DNA from: Chanos chanos
Lineage: Eukaryota > Chordata > Actinopteri > Gonorynchiformes > Chanidae
DNA: 64,000 nt
Reading direction: 5' to 3'
NCBI RefSeq assembly: GCF_902362185.1
Contig: NC_044495.1
Coordinates: 20,311,211-20,375,210, forward strand
Shown here: piece by piece, positions 45,564 through 57,898 of the stretch
How positions within the stretch are numbered: the stretch's first letter is position 1
How the letters are laid out: each line of letters starts with the position of its first letter
Translations under genes and position numbers: made by a program
Notes under the pieces: model-generated
What the model was told of the DNA's origin: nothing
What the model saw: only the letters and a program-made list of their open reading frames with translations
Database searches by the model: none

Positions 45564-48500
45564 GGTCCCTGTTCTCGTAAGAGGATTTTAAATTCCCAAG
45601 GTTGAGAGAGGAATTCGCAGCAGCCAGAAGGCTTGAGTTTATTCTAATATGAGATCTTTATTTTCAGTGGAAAACAAAAAAGTCGAAACCTTCCAGTACC
45701 AAGCTAAGCACGGCCTGTCTCTTAGTCGTTAAATGTCTCTCCAGCATCAGCTGATTCTCAGTCAACGGGACAGTTGTATCACATGACATGTACTTCCTTT
45801 CTTGAGAGCCAATGAAAGATTAGTGCGCGGCCGGTCTATTTTATTCCACAGGGAACCACAAATGCGCACCAAAACGACCAAACCTGCAAACCTTAATACG
45901 TCAGCTGTAAAGAGAACATAAAGCATAGAAGACATTGTACAGAATAGAGTGGACTTTATTCTTAATCGCCGGAGCAAGCTTTGATCAACCACTGAGTTTT
46001 AAAAATCTGAAAAACAAAAATGTTGTAGTGTGATATTATTACCAGATTGTTTATGTATACACCTGGCAGGCAATGTCTTTTGACACTGTTTCAAATTTAG
46101 TAAGGGAAGTTTTCAAAATACTTCTAAGTGAGAACCTCAGCAGGTCGTTATTCAGCTTATGTGAATATTTATGTAAAAATACCCCCAATACTTACATTTT
46201 GATGTCATGAGATGGCAGAAGAGATTAATAGTCATGCAGCTGACGTCCACCGAGTCTTTGCAATACAGTCAATACAGTGGCACAGACGTGGAGAGATGTG
46301 TAATGTACTGTGCTGATGTACTGGAATGCGAGGGGCTTAGCTGTTTGTGTGCATATGTGCATGCATGCATGTGTATGTGAGAGAGGGAGGGGGAGGGGAG
46401 GCGGGGAGGAGTTTAGGATCACATAACCAGGCAGCAGTTGCTCTGTCACTGTTGTGGCAGAGAGCCATGTATTAACTTTTCCATTGTCAGCCAACTGGAG
46501 CTAGTGTCCAGGTTCCTGAGCTAGCACTCACTCACTACGCACACTTCTGAGAGGAATCAGGTAGGACATGCCAGATGATTCTAGATATTAACAGATGATT
46601 ACTTCAAGTCAGAGTTTGGCTTGTTTTTCTGTGGATAAGGTACTGGACAGTACACAGAGGGTAGAGTGGCTTTCAGGGTCAGACTGCTGTACAGGACAAT
46701 GATTTCTTGATTTGCCACAGATGAACAGAATTGTCTTAGAGAGTACACTGGTGTAATGACCTCTGACTATGATATAAGGTTTACATGAAAAGGTTCATGA
46801 TAAAATGATAAACCATTTCATGTGATATATAAACAAAATAGGCAGAAACATATCATTGGTAGACTTAGAAGTTTCTGACTCTCTCTCCTAAATGTCATAA
46901 CTGTCACTTACACTTCTTCCCATTTGCTTACTGGATTCATAATGATATAAGCATTCTTCATGTATACATTGTTGTCTGAACTGAGAAGACCTTATGTGAA
47001 TTTCCTGTGGTATCTGCTTTTGTTTGGTTTTCTTCTCATTCATTAGACTGAAATTAGATTGGGAAATGTAAGCATGTCAGGGGTGTCCAATGTAACCAAA
47101 AACATCAGTGTGTGTATTTGGAGAAAGTCTTACAACTGCATGTGAACATGATACTACTTATATCTAAGGATAAGGATAAAGCAAACAAACAAATGAAAAA
47201 CAACAGGTCAGTGTGTGTATTTGGGTTTTGTTCCACTCCATGCTCAAGGACACATCTGTAAATTTTTATTGAGTAACTGACCTGGAGGTGTGTCTACCCC
47301 ATTACTCAGCTTTTCCTGTTTAACATTCACTTTGACCTCTGTTGCTGCCTATGAGTGGCCATGATAGAACAGCATGTGTCAGGACCCTCTGATGTCATTG
47401 TCAGAACTAGATGCTGAACTCATCGTCGACAACTGGACTGCAATACGCTATCCACTCTGTCCTGTTTTTTCTCTTGAGGGACACAATAAGATGCACTTTA
47501 TTGTAGCTCAGTCATCATTGGATGGACAGTTGAGAATCCTGTTACTGAAACAAGGTAAAATGTTAAATGGGATTGTGCCGTTATAATGAGCTGAGTAGAT
47601 TCGCCACAGACCTGCTGTGCTACTGATGCACTGACAGTGCCAGGTAGGTCTCATGCCCACTGGGTACTCCATTAATAAATATGTAGGAGCTCTGTTTTAG
47701 AGGTATAAATGGGAGGGTGGGGTGAATATGGACAAGGCATTCCTGACTTATTAGTGCATGTCTGCCTGTCTGAGTGTTGACACAGCACATGCTTTTGGAG
47801 TGACACAAGCTTTACCCCAACTTCAAAAGGCTTGAGTTAGGTCAGGCTTTCACTGACGTTCATTATGGTTCAACCTTAACAAAGTAAGTTTTCCCTGTTG
47901 GCAGAGATGCTTAAACTAATGGAGCCAAAGGTCAAAGGTTTGGTCAGTCTGACACAGTGAGTTTTATTCAGTAACACTGCCGTCAAACTTTTCCTAAAAT
48001 AGTTCATCGCCTCTTTAGCAGTCTTCTTTGTAGAAATGCAGTTGAGAGACCAGTAGCGCCGAGACTAAGACTGAGTAGCATGATTTTAGCTGCGTGACAG
48101 GGTAACTTGCACTTCCACACTCTATGCTCTTGGCTGCCCGTGACTACAGGAAGGCCTGAGATGGGATTATTTTAGACAGCAGTCCTGTTTATCCACTGGG
48201 ATTAAAGAGAGAGAGGATATCTGCATGCAAATCTCTAATACGTTACTCATGCACTGCTCAAGGTAAGCACAAATGTCACTCAGATCAGGGGTCAAAGCAT
48301 CAAATTCCAGTTGGGGTTTGTGTACTGATGAATCTAGCCTTCTGACCAAACAGAAAGCATAGTTTAGTCACACATTTAAGATGACTGGAATAATGAAAAA
48401 AAATTGTGTGGATAATATAGTTATTTTGACCTTGTCCACTGTTAAGATGTATCTTGTGAGAATTATGTAGAATAAGTGAGGTGGTGTTGTATTAATCACT

Positions 48501-49397
48501 TTGTTTTCTGGTAGGTCAGTCTCACACTGGTGACACTTTGCACAGCTTCTATGACTTAAAGCAGACCTCTGTAAATTAAGTGAAAAATATGTAGTCCTCC
48601 ACAATATATTCTTTCAATTCTCTGTGTAGTAAAAGGACTGTACACTCATTAATAAGACCTATCATGTGACAGCCCCCATGTTACATGCTGAAAATTAAGA
48701 TTCAGCCCCAGGCTTCCAGAATTCTCGGCTCTGAAACACTGATAACAGAAGTTCTGTATCTATTTTGAGGGTGCTAATCTTAAACTATGAAGACTTCCCT
48801 GTTCAACTGCATCATGTCATGTGAAATATCTCAAATAGCTTCCGCTCATGGGGAGCAGACGGAGGTATATATAGAGTCTATACCTAGTAAGGAATCTGCC
48901 CATGGGTATATACATTGACAAAATAGCCAGGTCAGATAAGGGTACTCACTGCACTAAGTTCTTTAAACACTGAACTGCTTTGGAGAAATCTTCACAGGAA
49001 TACAGAAGATATTTTTTGGTAGGCTTTGTACCAAACAGCTCCATTAAAGAGCAGAAGTAATGTTCTGTAGACTGATTTTAATTTCAAGGTTGCGACCCAA
49101 CTCAAAGTGGCAAGACAAAGATCATTCTCCTCTCTAATCCATAATATGATTACTGTCCATCATTTTTAAAATTATATTGTGCATGTCAGTATGGTCACAG
49201 ACATCCTCATGACTAGCATGGAACCTTTTTCGATTAATCATCAAGTTTATATAGAAGCAGTGGTTGTACTCTTTACATTTAGTCTCACTGTTGTGTCCAT
49301 GGACAATAATAAATGAATAGACAATTAAGAATTTTTACTTCAATTTAACTTTATTTTTTTAAATAAACACACTCATATTTTTGCTCTGTCTCTGCAG
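45564..49397. other. Divergent promoter region and leader intron, atp6v1e1/bcl2l13-like
   Basis: The atp6v1e1 start (minus) and the bcl2l13-like gene (plus) diverge from here. A GC-rich GGGAGG/GGCGGGG block lies at 46384-46410. A plausible noncoding first exon ends at a good donor at 46560 (AATCAG then GTAGGA), and a good acceptor ends at 49397. Between them I looked for and did not find the BCL2L13 N-terminal exons. The rest is unremarkable. Confidence 0.5.
46384..46560 (+). promoter_or_regulatory. Candidate promoter and noncoding first exon of bcl2l13-like gene
   Basis: A G-rich Sp1-like block (46384-46410) is followed by about 150 bases ending in a consensus donor at 46560. Splicing to the acceptor at 49397 would give a transcript whose first long open frame starts at 49538. 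Inference from motif placement only. Confidence 0.35.
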
Positions 49398-49537
49398 GTC
49401 TAGTGCGCATCCTCAGGGGAGTTTGAGAGACAGTTCCAGATTTCAAGGTCTCAATTCTGGTCTCAAGAGGCCTGCATTAAGTTTCAACCCTGTCTACCGA
49501 CAGACAGCCTGAGGGACTTAGCCCACCCAGGGCATCC

Positions 49538-50308
49538 ATGAGCCTGGGAGAGAGTAGTGGATCCCACTCCCTGCAGACAGACAGCCTGGCTGAGTCCTGG
49601 GCTACAGTCAGCATCATGGATGAAGATGTTAAGGGTCTGGATACCACTGAAACAATTCAGATGGCAGAGGAGCGTAGTGAAAATCACTCCACCATTTCAG
49701 ACATCGTGCAACTGGAGAGAGAAGAGGTGGAACTTCTGGAGCAAGAGGAATTGTTAGAGGAGGCGGAGCTCCAGAGCAGCACGATGAGTGTCCTGGGCAT
49801 TGATAGGGAGCTGACTGAGATGGGGGAGGAGCTGTACACACAAGCCACATCTCAAGTGGAAATCGACCTAAGACCGCCAGAGACTGTGGAGCTTCTGATG
49901 TCTATGGAAGAGCCACTTGTTGTTGAAGTTGTTGAAGAAGTTGTGCAGCCTACTGTTACCATAACACCACCTGTTTCTGAGCCCTCTGTGTCAGATTCTG
50001 TTCCCATACCAGCTGTAGTTTCTGAAGCACGAGAGAGACTTCAACTTGAACAGAAATTATCCCACCCTCCTGAGGTAGACACATCACTGCCTGCAGAGGG
50101 AAACCAAAAAAGCCTCCAAACAAAGTCTATCCCTGTCTCCATGGCTGCACAGGAGGCTCCTGCTCCATCAGCTGAAGAAGCCGTGTCAAAGGCCAAATCT
50201 AAGCCACCTGCCAAAGTTCGCTCCTTTGAACTCCCTGTAATGTTGTGTGGTAGCGCTGCCCTCGTGGCTGTGGTGGGAATGGTAACATACACATTAATTA
50301 AGAAATAG
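49538..50308 (+). CDS. bcl2l13: BCL2L13-like protein lacking the BCL2-homology half
   Basis: BCL2L13 (BCL-RAMBO) is a mitochondrial outer-membrane mitophagy receptor, with BH motifs at the N terminus, a disordered acidic middle carrying a LIR for LC3/GABARAP, and a C-terminal anchor. This 256-residue single-exon frame matches only the latter half: ESWATVSIMDEDVKGLD and SENHSTISDIVQLEREEVEL align with human SWQQIAMDPEEVKSLD and SENNSSNSDIVHVEKEEV. WATV (21-24) fits the W-x-x-V LIR pattern where human has WQQI. An acidic stretch covers about 52-85. The hydrophobic segment at about 233-253 ending in IKK is a tail anchor. An in-frame TAA (49478-49480) lies upstream, yet the codons between it and the ATG (GLSPPRAS) still resemble human GQVSPPES, so the reading frame once extended further 5'. 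Whether full-length exons exist elsewhere is unknown. Confidence 0.8.
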   Translation: MSLGESSGSHSLQTDSLAESWATVSIMDEDVKGLDTTETIQMAEERSENHSTISDIVQLEREEVELLEQEELLEEAELQSSTMSVLGIDRELTEMGEELYTQATSQVEIDLRPPETVELLMSMEEPLVVEVVEEVVQPTVTITPPVSEPSVSDSVPIPAVVSEARERLQLEQKLSHPPEVDTSLPAEGNQKSLQTKSIPVSMAAQEAPAPSAEEAVSKAKSKPPAKVRSFELPVMLCGSAALVAVVGMVTYTLIKK

Positions 50309-50598
50309 CAGGTGTTCCATGTCCTATACCATCTCCAGTGCCAGATCATCACTGGTAAACTAGGACAATGTTGGGGATGTTGGGATTTGATATCTTTGTG
50401 GTTTATGAATCCACAGTATTGTAATGATGTGGTAATGTAGCATGATGTGGTTAAACTGGAAAGTTATGGAAAAAAATATAACTTTCATTGTAAAATGTGC
50501 CTAATAACTGTCTCCACTTCCTCACATACACACTTTTCATACTCACATCATCCCATCCTCCTCTCAGAAGCAGTGCTTAATATAACAGATTAAAGTGC

Positions 50599-50652
<54 letters not shown>

Positions 50653-51233
50653 TAAAGAACACACGGTCACTACTATGTGAAAGAGAGCTATATTCAGTCG
50701 AACTTCAAAGGATTTCAATTCAGGCTTAGACTTCAGTATTTTCAAACATATTTTATTCCATTTTGTGGGATGGTATATTTGATAAAAGTGTGACATGTAA
50801 ATATAAATATTCAGGGATCTAACTACACTAGTTGTGAAGTTGTAGTCCTTCACTTCCATCTGGTGTTTTGAGTGGAGTATTGCACACGAAACTGCATTAA
50901 ACTGAAGAGTTCCTGGCGAGTCCACACACCCGGACATCATCCACTGTGAGCGCAAAGTGTACAAATACCTCAGATAACCATCTCGGTATCTTGATAGCGT
51001 CGTCATTTCTCTCTTTTGTGTGATGCTGTGCAAGTTTCTAGTAGTCTCGTGCAGACAGAATCACTTATCGCAACTAAATTCGCTCGCAAATGACACCATT
51101 TTGACAGCCATCTGAATGCTCCCGGTCAGGGCAACACATAGCCGAAAAGGTTGGTACATTTTTTAACGTTTGGGTGTGTGGCCCAGAGTATGCCTCCAGA
51201 GTAGCGTGACATTTGACAGGACTGCGTACAGTT
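50309..51233. other. bcl2l13-like 3' UTR and dennd11 promoter region
   Basis: Contains ATTAAA at 50589-50594 as a possible polyadenylation signal, a (AAT)n run at 50601-50650, and the dennd11 5' flank. An upstream in-frame Met at 51213 precedes the chosen dennd11 start. No gene recognised. Confidence 0.55.
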
Positions 51234-51849
51234 ATGGAAAAGCGGTCAGACGGAGCACCGTTGCTCGACTGGCAGGAGGACAATAGCATCTCAAGTCCAG
51301 TGCGAGATGAACAGAGGCAAGCTAGTAACGCCCAAACATTACCCAGACCAGGAGAGGCTGATGTGGCGAAAGAACACGAACAGGTTAACTGGGAGACTAA
51401 GGACCAAATTGTAGCCGTGTTCGTGGTGACATTCGATACAAGGTCAGGTGAGTACGCATTTTCCTTGCTTGTTAAAGATTATAATGAAAATACCAAGTAG
51501 GTGCTGAAATTATTTTTATGAAATTCTGTTCATCTGTCTTCTAAGCCGTGGAGTCTTCGATGCGTCACTTTGTTCAAACAAAGAAGACGCCAAAGTAAAC
51601 AGGGTTCTTCGAACAACACGCCAGTAAATAGTACGTCACGAAATAATGGAATGGGCTCAACAGTAGCCTACACTAAGAGGATCTGGGAACTTGGATTAGC
51701 TAAGGGTCACTTATGTGGTCAAGGTCTCTCTTGAGTCTTACTGAGTGGTATATTCAATGGAGATTGCTTCAGGAAAAAAAATCCAGTGCTTCTTGCACGG
51801 GAAGTTCCTCATACCTCATGCTATTAATCATATTATTATCTCGTTTATA

Positions 51850-51933
<84 letters not shown>

Positions 51934-52705
51934 CTGTGTATCACGAGTTTTGTGCTTATGATCAGATCTTCAGAGCACAGTTCTGCCTGCTTGTGGATCA
52001 GACGGACAGTTACTTATTAAATTACTTGTTAGCTTGGCATTTTACAGAGTTTACTCACTACTCACTTGATGTAAGTCAGAAGTCTTCACTGTCTGTGAAA
52101 TTTTCACAGTTAAAATGCCAAAACTCGTATTTAAAACCAGAGGAAACATTTAATGTTTTTTACTTTCTAATGATGAATGTTTCTGAACACAAAATGCTTA
52201 TGACAGCTCAACCCAAACAGTATCACATGCATTAATTACTGCATTAGTTGCCCATAGTTATGTTGTCACAATTTCGTTTGCATTACTGGGTTTATTTGTT
52301 GTGTTTGTGGACTATCATAACAATTAAAGACATTTCAAAGTGGTCAAGAGCTTAAAATCTGAAAGCTCATGGTTCTGGGGAAATTCTGTTTAGGAAACAT
52401 GGTGGAGTGGTGTGTGCCTCATGATATTGACTTGGATGGGGTGGAGTTCAAGTCCATGGCAAGTGGTTCACACAGAGTCTCCAGTGATTTCATGTAAGTC
52501 CCACTTCATTACCAATCAAAGATGTTTCCATTAACAAAATCTGTCAGATCCATCTTAACTCAGATATGTTTAGTTTGACTGTGCTAAAACCTGAAAAAAA
52601 TAAAAAATAAAAAAATAAAGCAGCAACCATATGAAATATGAAACTTTTCAGCTGAACTGATATTCTAGGAAGTCTCACATGCCACCTCAACCTTCATTCA
52701 TTTGA

Positions 52706-52740
<35 letters not shown>

Positions 52741-55132
52741 CTGTAGATATATGCGAAAAGGTCCATATTTTGGCCTAGCATGCTTCGCTAATATCCCAGT
52801 GGAGAGTGAGGTGGAAAGAGGGGTACGTATGAAATCAGTGGGTATCCTGACCCCCTCATACACCATGCTGTACCATCATATGCCCTTCTTGGAGAACCAG
52901 GTCAGGTAAGAGTCTCTTTTAGGTCTCCTTTGCATGCCTGACCTTTTCCACTGTTTTTTGTTTTCTTTTTGTTTTTTCTTTCTCTTTACTCTCTTTCTCT
53001 TTATTATTTAGTAAACATTTATTCTTGGCTTAGAAGGTCCCTCTTTTTTGTTTTATGTTTTCTATTATCTTATGATTTCAAAAGCATGTCCTAGTGTTTA
53101 TAAGGTTTTACCTGTATGTTATTGCCTGTTTTTCCTGAACTATTTTTCCCTTTTCAGTTTCGCCCATGCCCTGAAAGTTTGAATTTCTCTTTGCTGCAGC
53201 TTTAAAACATTTTTATTTAGATTCTCTTGTTACAGTTTTCTGTTACATAGTTAAGAAAGTCGTGAAGTTTTTAGGTTTTTAAGTTACTCATGAACACCTT
53301 CTTTTCCTGCTTTCTTTGTTGTTTCTATGCCAGCTCATTAGTTTCCATCAGTATATCTTTCTAGGAAGGAAACCTTAGACAATCACTTCCCTTGCTGTGT
53401 CATAGTCTGTGCGTTGTGTTTGTATAGAACCTTACTGCAGAATCCTGGTCAGTACTCTGTGCTAGAGGCTTTTTATGAAGACAGGAGAGCTGTGCTACCC
53501 GCCCAGAAGACTAGTCACATCTCGTCCTGCCCAGCTAGTGTCTATAAGTTCATGCCCAGCATCAACCTCTATTCAGAGAGAAAGGTATGATATCTTCATA
53601 TGATTGGGCTGTGTATCATATTTTTCAAAAGCATATAGATTTCATATAATATTGTAAGACCTTTTTTATAATAGGACTTTTGCAGGCTGTGAAGATCATT
53701 AAACGTGAATCGTGAATGTTGTAGTGTGTGATGATGATGATGATGATGATGATGATCATCATCATCATTTCGCATTCTTTCTCTGCAGATCACCCATCCC
53801 GCCGGTTGTGTGTCTCAGTTCATGCAGTTCTTTGGGGAACAGATTATGGTTCTGTGGAAGTTTGCCCTGCTGCGAAGACGTGTTCTCTTCTTCTCTCCTC
53901 CGCCTGCTGGACCAGCCTGCTACAGAGGTTAGCAGAAATAACCAGACATACGTAAATACATACAAATGCACACATACCTTTTACCTGTATTTAATCATCA
54001 CTTTGAAGTCTCTTTACATTTCTCCTGTCCTCAGTGTACTGCTGCTGTATCTTAGCCAGCGTGTCCACTCCAGGAGCAGGAACCGGAGTGCCTCAGTTCC
54101 GTCCTTATTTTTACGTCAGCGTGGCAGACATTGGAACTCTGGACACTGAGCTCTCCTTTGTGGCATGTAAGTGAATAAACCTCACAGTGTTTAACAAAGT
54201 GCGTAATGTTTTACTCCCTACTATTGTAATGTTCTCCCTCTCTCTCTGTGTGATATTTAAGGCACTACTGAGAAGATTTTTGAAGAGAAGAAATTTCTTT
54301 ATGATCTTTATGTGGACAGACAGAATGTGATGACGCACAGAGAGAGTTTAAAACCCCTGCTTCGGCTCAGCAGCGCAGACAAGGAAAGGTACAGGAGACT
54401 CGTGGAGCAGAGGTACGTGCAGATATGAGCTTAATCCATAGGAAAAGGAAAATCTCATTTTCGATGGAGGAGAGTTCACCCAGATTATAGATAATGTTAT
54501 TCCTGTTGATTAATCTCTGATTGGACCTTTGCTGTTGATTAATCTCTGATCGGACCTTTACTGATGATGGAATGATTTTCAGGGAAATGCTGGCATGCAC
54601 TCAGGAGTCTGTGTCTAGTGATGAGGAACATTTCATCCTGTAAGTTGAATCAAACTCACACAACTTTACATGCTACTTTAGTTCAGGTATTAAGTTGAAA
54701 CTGGTTATTTTGTGTTGGGAAATCTTTGCTTTTTCAGGTTCAGTGGTAGATATAACATGCAGATAGGTTTCTGATAGCCAGCAGAATGATATTCTATAAA
54801 ATTCCATCATAGATGTAATATAAATTGGGTGCGTTTTGCTGAAACTGAATATCTTCCATGGTAACTGTGAATGATGCATAATTTTTAGACATGCCTTGTG
54901 TGAAGCATCTGAAAAGGTTTCTTAATGTTCTTTTCATTTCAGGTTTTTCACTGAGCAAAATAATCGCATTTTTCAGACTCTGTTTGAAGTGGTGGGAAAT
55001 TCCGACCGTACACTCACAGAGAAGCACATTCAGGACATGGGTTTAGACCCAGAAGGTGACCATAGCTTTCTAGTGAACATATTGGAGACCTATGGCATTG
55101 ATGTCACACTAATTGACACCTCTTGCTGCTGA
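51234..55132 (+). CDS. dennd11: DENN domain-containing protein 11 (LCHN/KIAA1147; nine coding exons)
   Basis: Probable Rab guanine-nucleotide exchange factor with an atypical DENN fold; mammalian LCHN is linked to neurite growth. Coding exons: 51234-51447, 52394-52493, 52747-52905, 53428-53584, 53789-53927, 54035-54166, 54262-54412, 54583-54639, 54943-55132; 432 residues (human 455). The start at 51234 ([13 protein letters not shown]) is preferred over 51213 because it lines up with human MVEQGDAAPLLRW. Conserved blocks: [90 protein letters not shown] and [13 protein letters not shown]; the end is [10 protein letters not shown]. All phases agree. Introns 1, 3 and 4 carry CT or GAT microsatellites. 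It is tail-to-tail with cog5. Confidence 0.95.
51853..51929. repeat. (CT)n microsatellite in dennd11 intron 1
   Basis: About 38 uninterrupted CT units. Confidence 0.95.
52710..52738. repeat. (CT)n run at the dennd11 exon 3 acceptor
   Basis: About 14 CT units ending 8 bases before the exon 3 splice acceptor (exon begins 52747), serving as its pyrimidine tract. Confidence 0.9.
53730..53768. repeat. (GAT)n-(ATC)n palindromic microsatellite
   Basis: GAT repeats switch to their complement ATC, making a 26-base perfect palindrome at 53743-53768 with no loop. It lies 20 bases upstream of dennd11 exon 5 (starts 53789), in the branch-point zone. Confidence 0.9.
54503..54559. repeat. Two-copy 29-bp tandem repeat in dennd11 intron 7
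   Basis: CTGTTGATTAATCTCTGATT and eight more bases occur twice (54503-54530 and 54532-54559) with one mismatch, just before the exon 8 acceptor at 54582. Confidence 0.85.
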
Positions 55133-57898
55133 CAGTGTCCAGAACATGTTGACGTCACTTAACATTCACTGATAAACAGTCCTGAGTTGGATATGGATTG
55201 CTGGACTGATCTGCCAGCTGGTGGTAAAGGAGCATACAATTCTGAAAGAAATCTTCTCGTCTGTTTAGGAAGTTACACTGAGTGTAGCACAATTTGCTTT
55301 TTTGTGATGTCATGCTGAGGAAACAATAGGGTTTACCAGCTCAGCTTTGACTTGGGGCCTAATTAAGACAAATTTCACTGCATTTCCTTTGTGACAGTAA
55401 AATATTTAGCATATGAATCATTCTTATGTACATATATGGGCCTTCTTCATGCATTTTTAATCAGATGCTTTAATTCAACTGTTTCATTTAACAGTTTATG
55501 GAGAAACAATTGAATAATTTAACAGTATATACAGAAACAATTCAATAACATGGCTGATTTTGCCATTCACCGATAAGAAGTACAGATGTTGACGGTAAGT
55601 TCATCATATTTGGTTTTTTTTGCTTTCACCTTCAGCTATGTGAATGTACTTGTGCTGTGCCGACCCCCCCCCCCTCAAAACCCAGTGCCACAGATACATG
55701 TCTGTCTACCAGATGAACTTATAAAGCGACTAGCTTTTCACAGAAGTCCAGCATAAAGTGTTTCTGGAGACCTGGCTAGGACTGGAACCAGCAAACTCGT
55801 ACAAAAGAATCAAACTTCTTACTAAACAGTCATGTGATCTCATAAGCTTCAGTGAGCTAAAGCAGAAAAAGACATGATTTAAATCATACAATTTAAAACA
55901 GAACATTGGACGAAAATCTCTGTGTACCTCTTTCTCTCCATTTTTCTGCCACCAAGAAAGCAAAGGAAACTAACGCTCTCATTTTTAAGTGAGGTTGAAA
56001 AGTAAGACAGATTTTGGGTACGTCACTTTTTGAATTTGTGAATGGGGTTTTCTCAAATGTTCTTCTTAATACACTTTAATAATATAAAAGTAGCACTTTT
56101 TTTTATACTTTTATCACTTTTTTGTGGCTGGTGAGCTTACATTCTGTTAAGTGTGAGATGTACAATGTGCAAACAATGTAAACATTGTCAACCTTGTCAA
56201 CACCCTACAAAGGTCAAACTTGACTCAAACTTGACTTTGTAAGGTGAAGACCAGACCATAGTACTCATTAAACTCATCATCTCAGAACCAAACTCAGTGT
56301 TCGACTTAGTTTGTCTGATTACGTCTGACGCAGGAACTGTAAAAATTGCACAGCATCATTTTGTACAGTCATGTGAACGTAACATTTAGAGAGAACATTT
56401 ACATGTCAACTTATCCCTCTCAGTGTTATGGGTGGAGGTGATGAATGAGTGGTAGTAGGGGAAAGGTATAGAGACATTTATTCCTGGGGTAAATGTTTAT
56501 TGCTGTTACATGGGAGAGGGGCACTGGAGGGTTAATGTAGTACCTCCATAGTGACAGTATCACTGTGATGAAAATCAGGGTCTTCCCCACCTGAGTGATT
56601 ACATGATCATTATATCTTTGTAAGTGAAAGCCAAGGGAGCAATAAGCCATACACTCTAATCAGACATGCTAAAGCCAAATAAACTGTGTGTGTATTTTTA
56701 ACTGGAACACTTAGTCTACTCTTCAGGTTGTAACATTATAAAGCTGGGAAACAGGAGAGGAAACCTATTCATTATAAACTCAGGGTTGTGGTGTCTGACT
56801 AACTGAAAAGTACACATGCCAGTGTCCCTGCGCATGAGGTGAGCGCAAAAAACAGCAGGACCTTGGACCTCTATGACCTGAGGCACCTTGTATCTGCAAC
56901 CTGAAATATTTTTGCTTTTTTTTTTTGTTTTTTCTTAGCTGAGGATTTTGTCTGTCAAAAAATATTTGTTCCACTTTCACAATCAAGGAAGGCAGTAACT
57001 CAGTAACATTTTCCCAAGATTACACAGCTTTTATAAGTACTTTAATCTGCATTTTTACAACGTTAGAAAGTAAACGCACCAATTTCCCAAGTAACGATCA
57101 GCCAGCATTAATAAGGTGAGGGCAAAGCTGGGACCAGATTTGAGATACCATATATTATACCATCACCAACAGGCTATAAAAAGGGTAAATAAATTATGAC
57201 TGTGGATCTCTTTGAGCCTTGCACCAGCAAGTATCCACAGGCCTATCTGACTGACTGATTCAGGCGTATTGGGTTGAGAAACACTTAAATATAGCCTGGA
57301 TATAAAATAACAATCTAATCTAGAATAAGCAACAGAAGAGCTATCCCTTACCATTGAAGAATCCAAAAGCCAACGAATACAGTAAGTCTTAAAAAAAAAC
57401 TTGTTAACCTATTTACCAACTTGAACACATTTAAAGTCCTTGAGAAGGAAGCTGTGTGGTAGTATAGTGTTTTCTAAGCTGCTCTTTGAGAGCCTCCTTC
57501 CAATTCATATCTTGGCTCCAAAAAAAACCCTCATTCTTGAGAATACTTTAGCTAACTGAGATTTACAAACCTGTTACTGTGGGAAAGAAATGGTCTGGGA
57601 AGCACTAATCAAGAGGGGAAAAAACACACACACATAACTGGAAGTTCCACCACATTTGGTTAAAAGCCCAAAGTCGTTGTGGAGGTGTATTGTAAAATGT
57701 GTGTTTTGATTTAGCTTCAACAGTAAGCTCTTGGGACCAGTCCCAAAACTATGATGATGATGTCCTCTTCATACTTTGGACCAGTCATCATTTGTTCAGA
57801 TGTACTGTCATTTATCCAGACACAGACTTGGGAACAGGGGAGGACCCAAAGGAGATGTTGTTTTTGCCTCTGAAGTGTGGTCTTTTAAGTCATCTCCT
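55133..57898. other. Tail-to-tail gap, dennd11 and cog5
   Basis: Should contain both 3' UTRs. A sense AATAAA at 56678-56683 is a possible dennd11 signal. Minus-strand AATAAA (TTTATT on the plus strand) occurs near 56475 and 56500, about 1.4 kb past the cog5 stop. No further gene was recognised. Confidence 0.5.

Noticed and set aside
47374-47586. 70-codon frame as a candidate bcl2l13 N-terminal exon
   Set aside because: It shows none of the expected BCL2L13 N-terminal sequence or BH motifs.
50590-51033. 147-codon minus-strand frame with a poly-Tyr stretch
   Set aside because: The Tyr run is the (AAT)n repeat read in reverse; the rest overlaps the dennd11 promoter region and has no recognisable domain.
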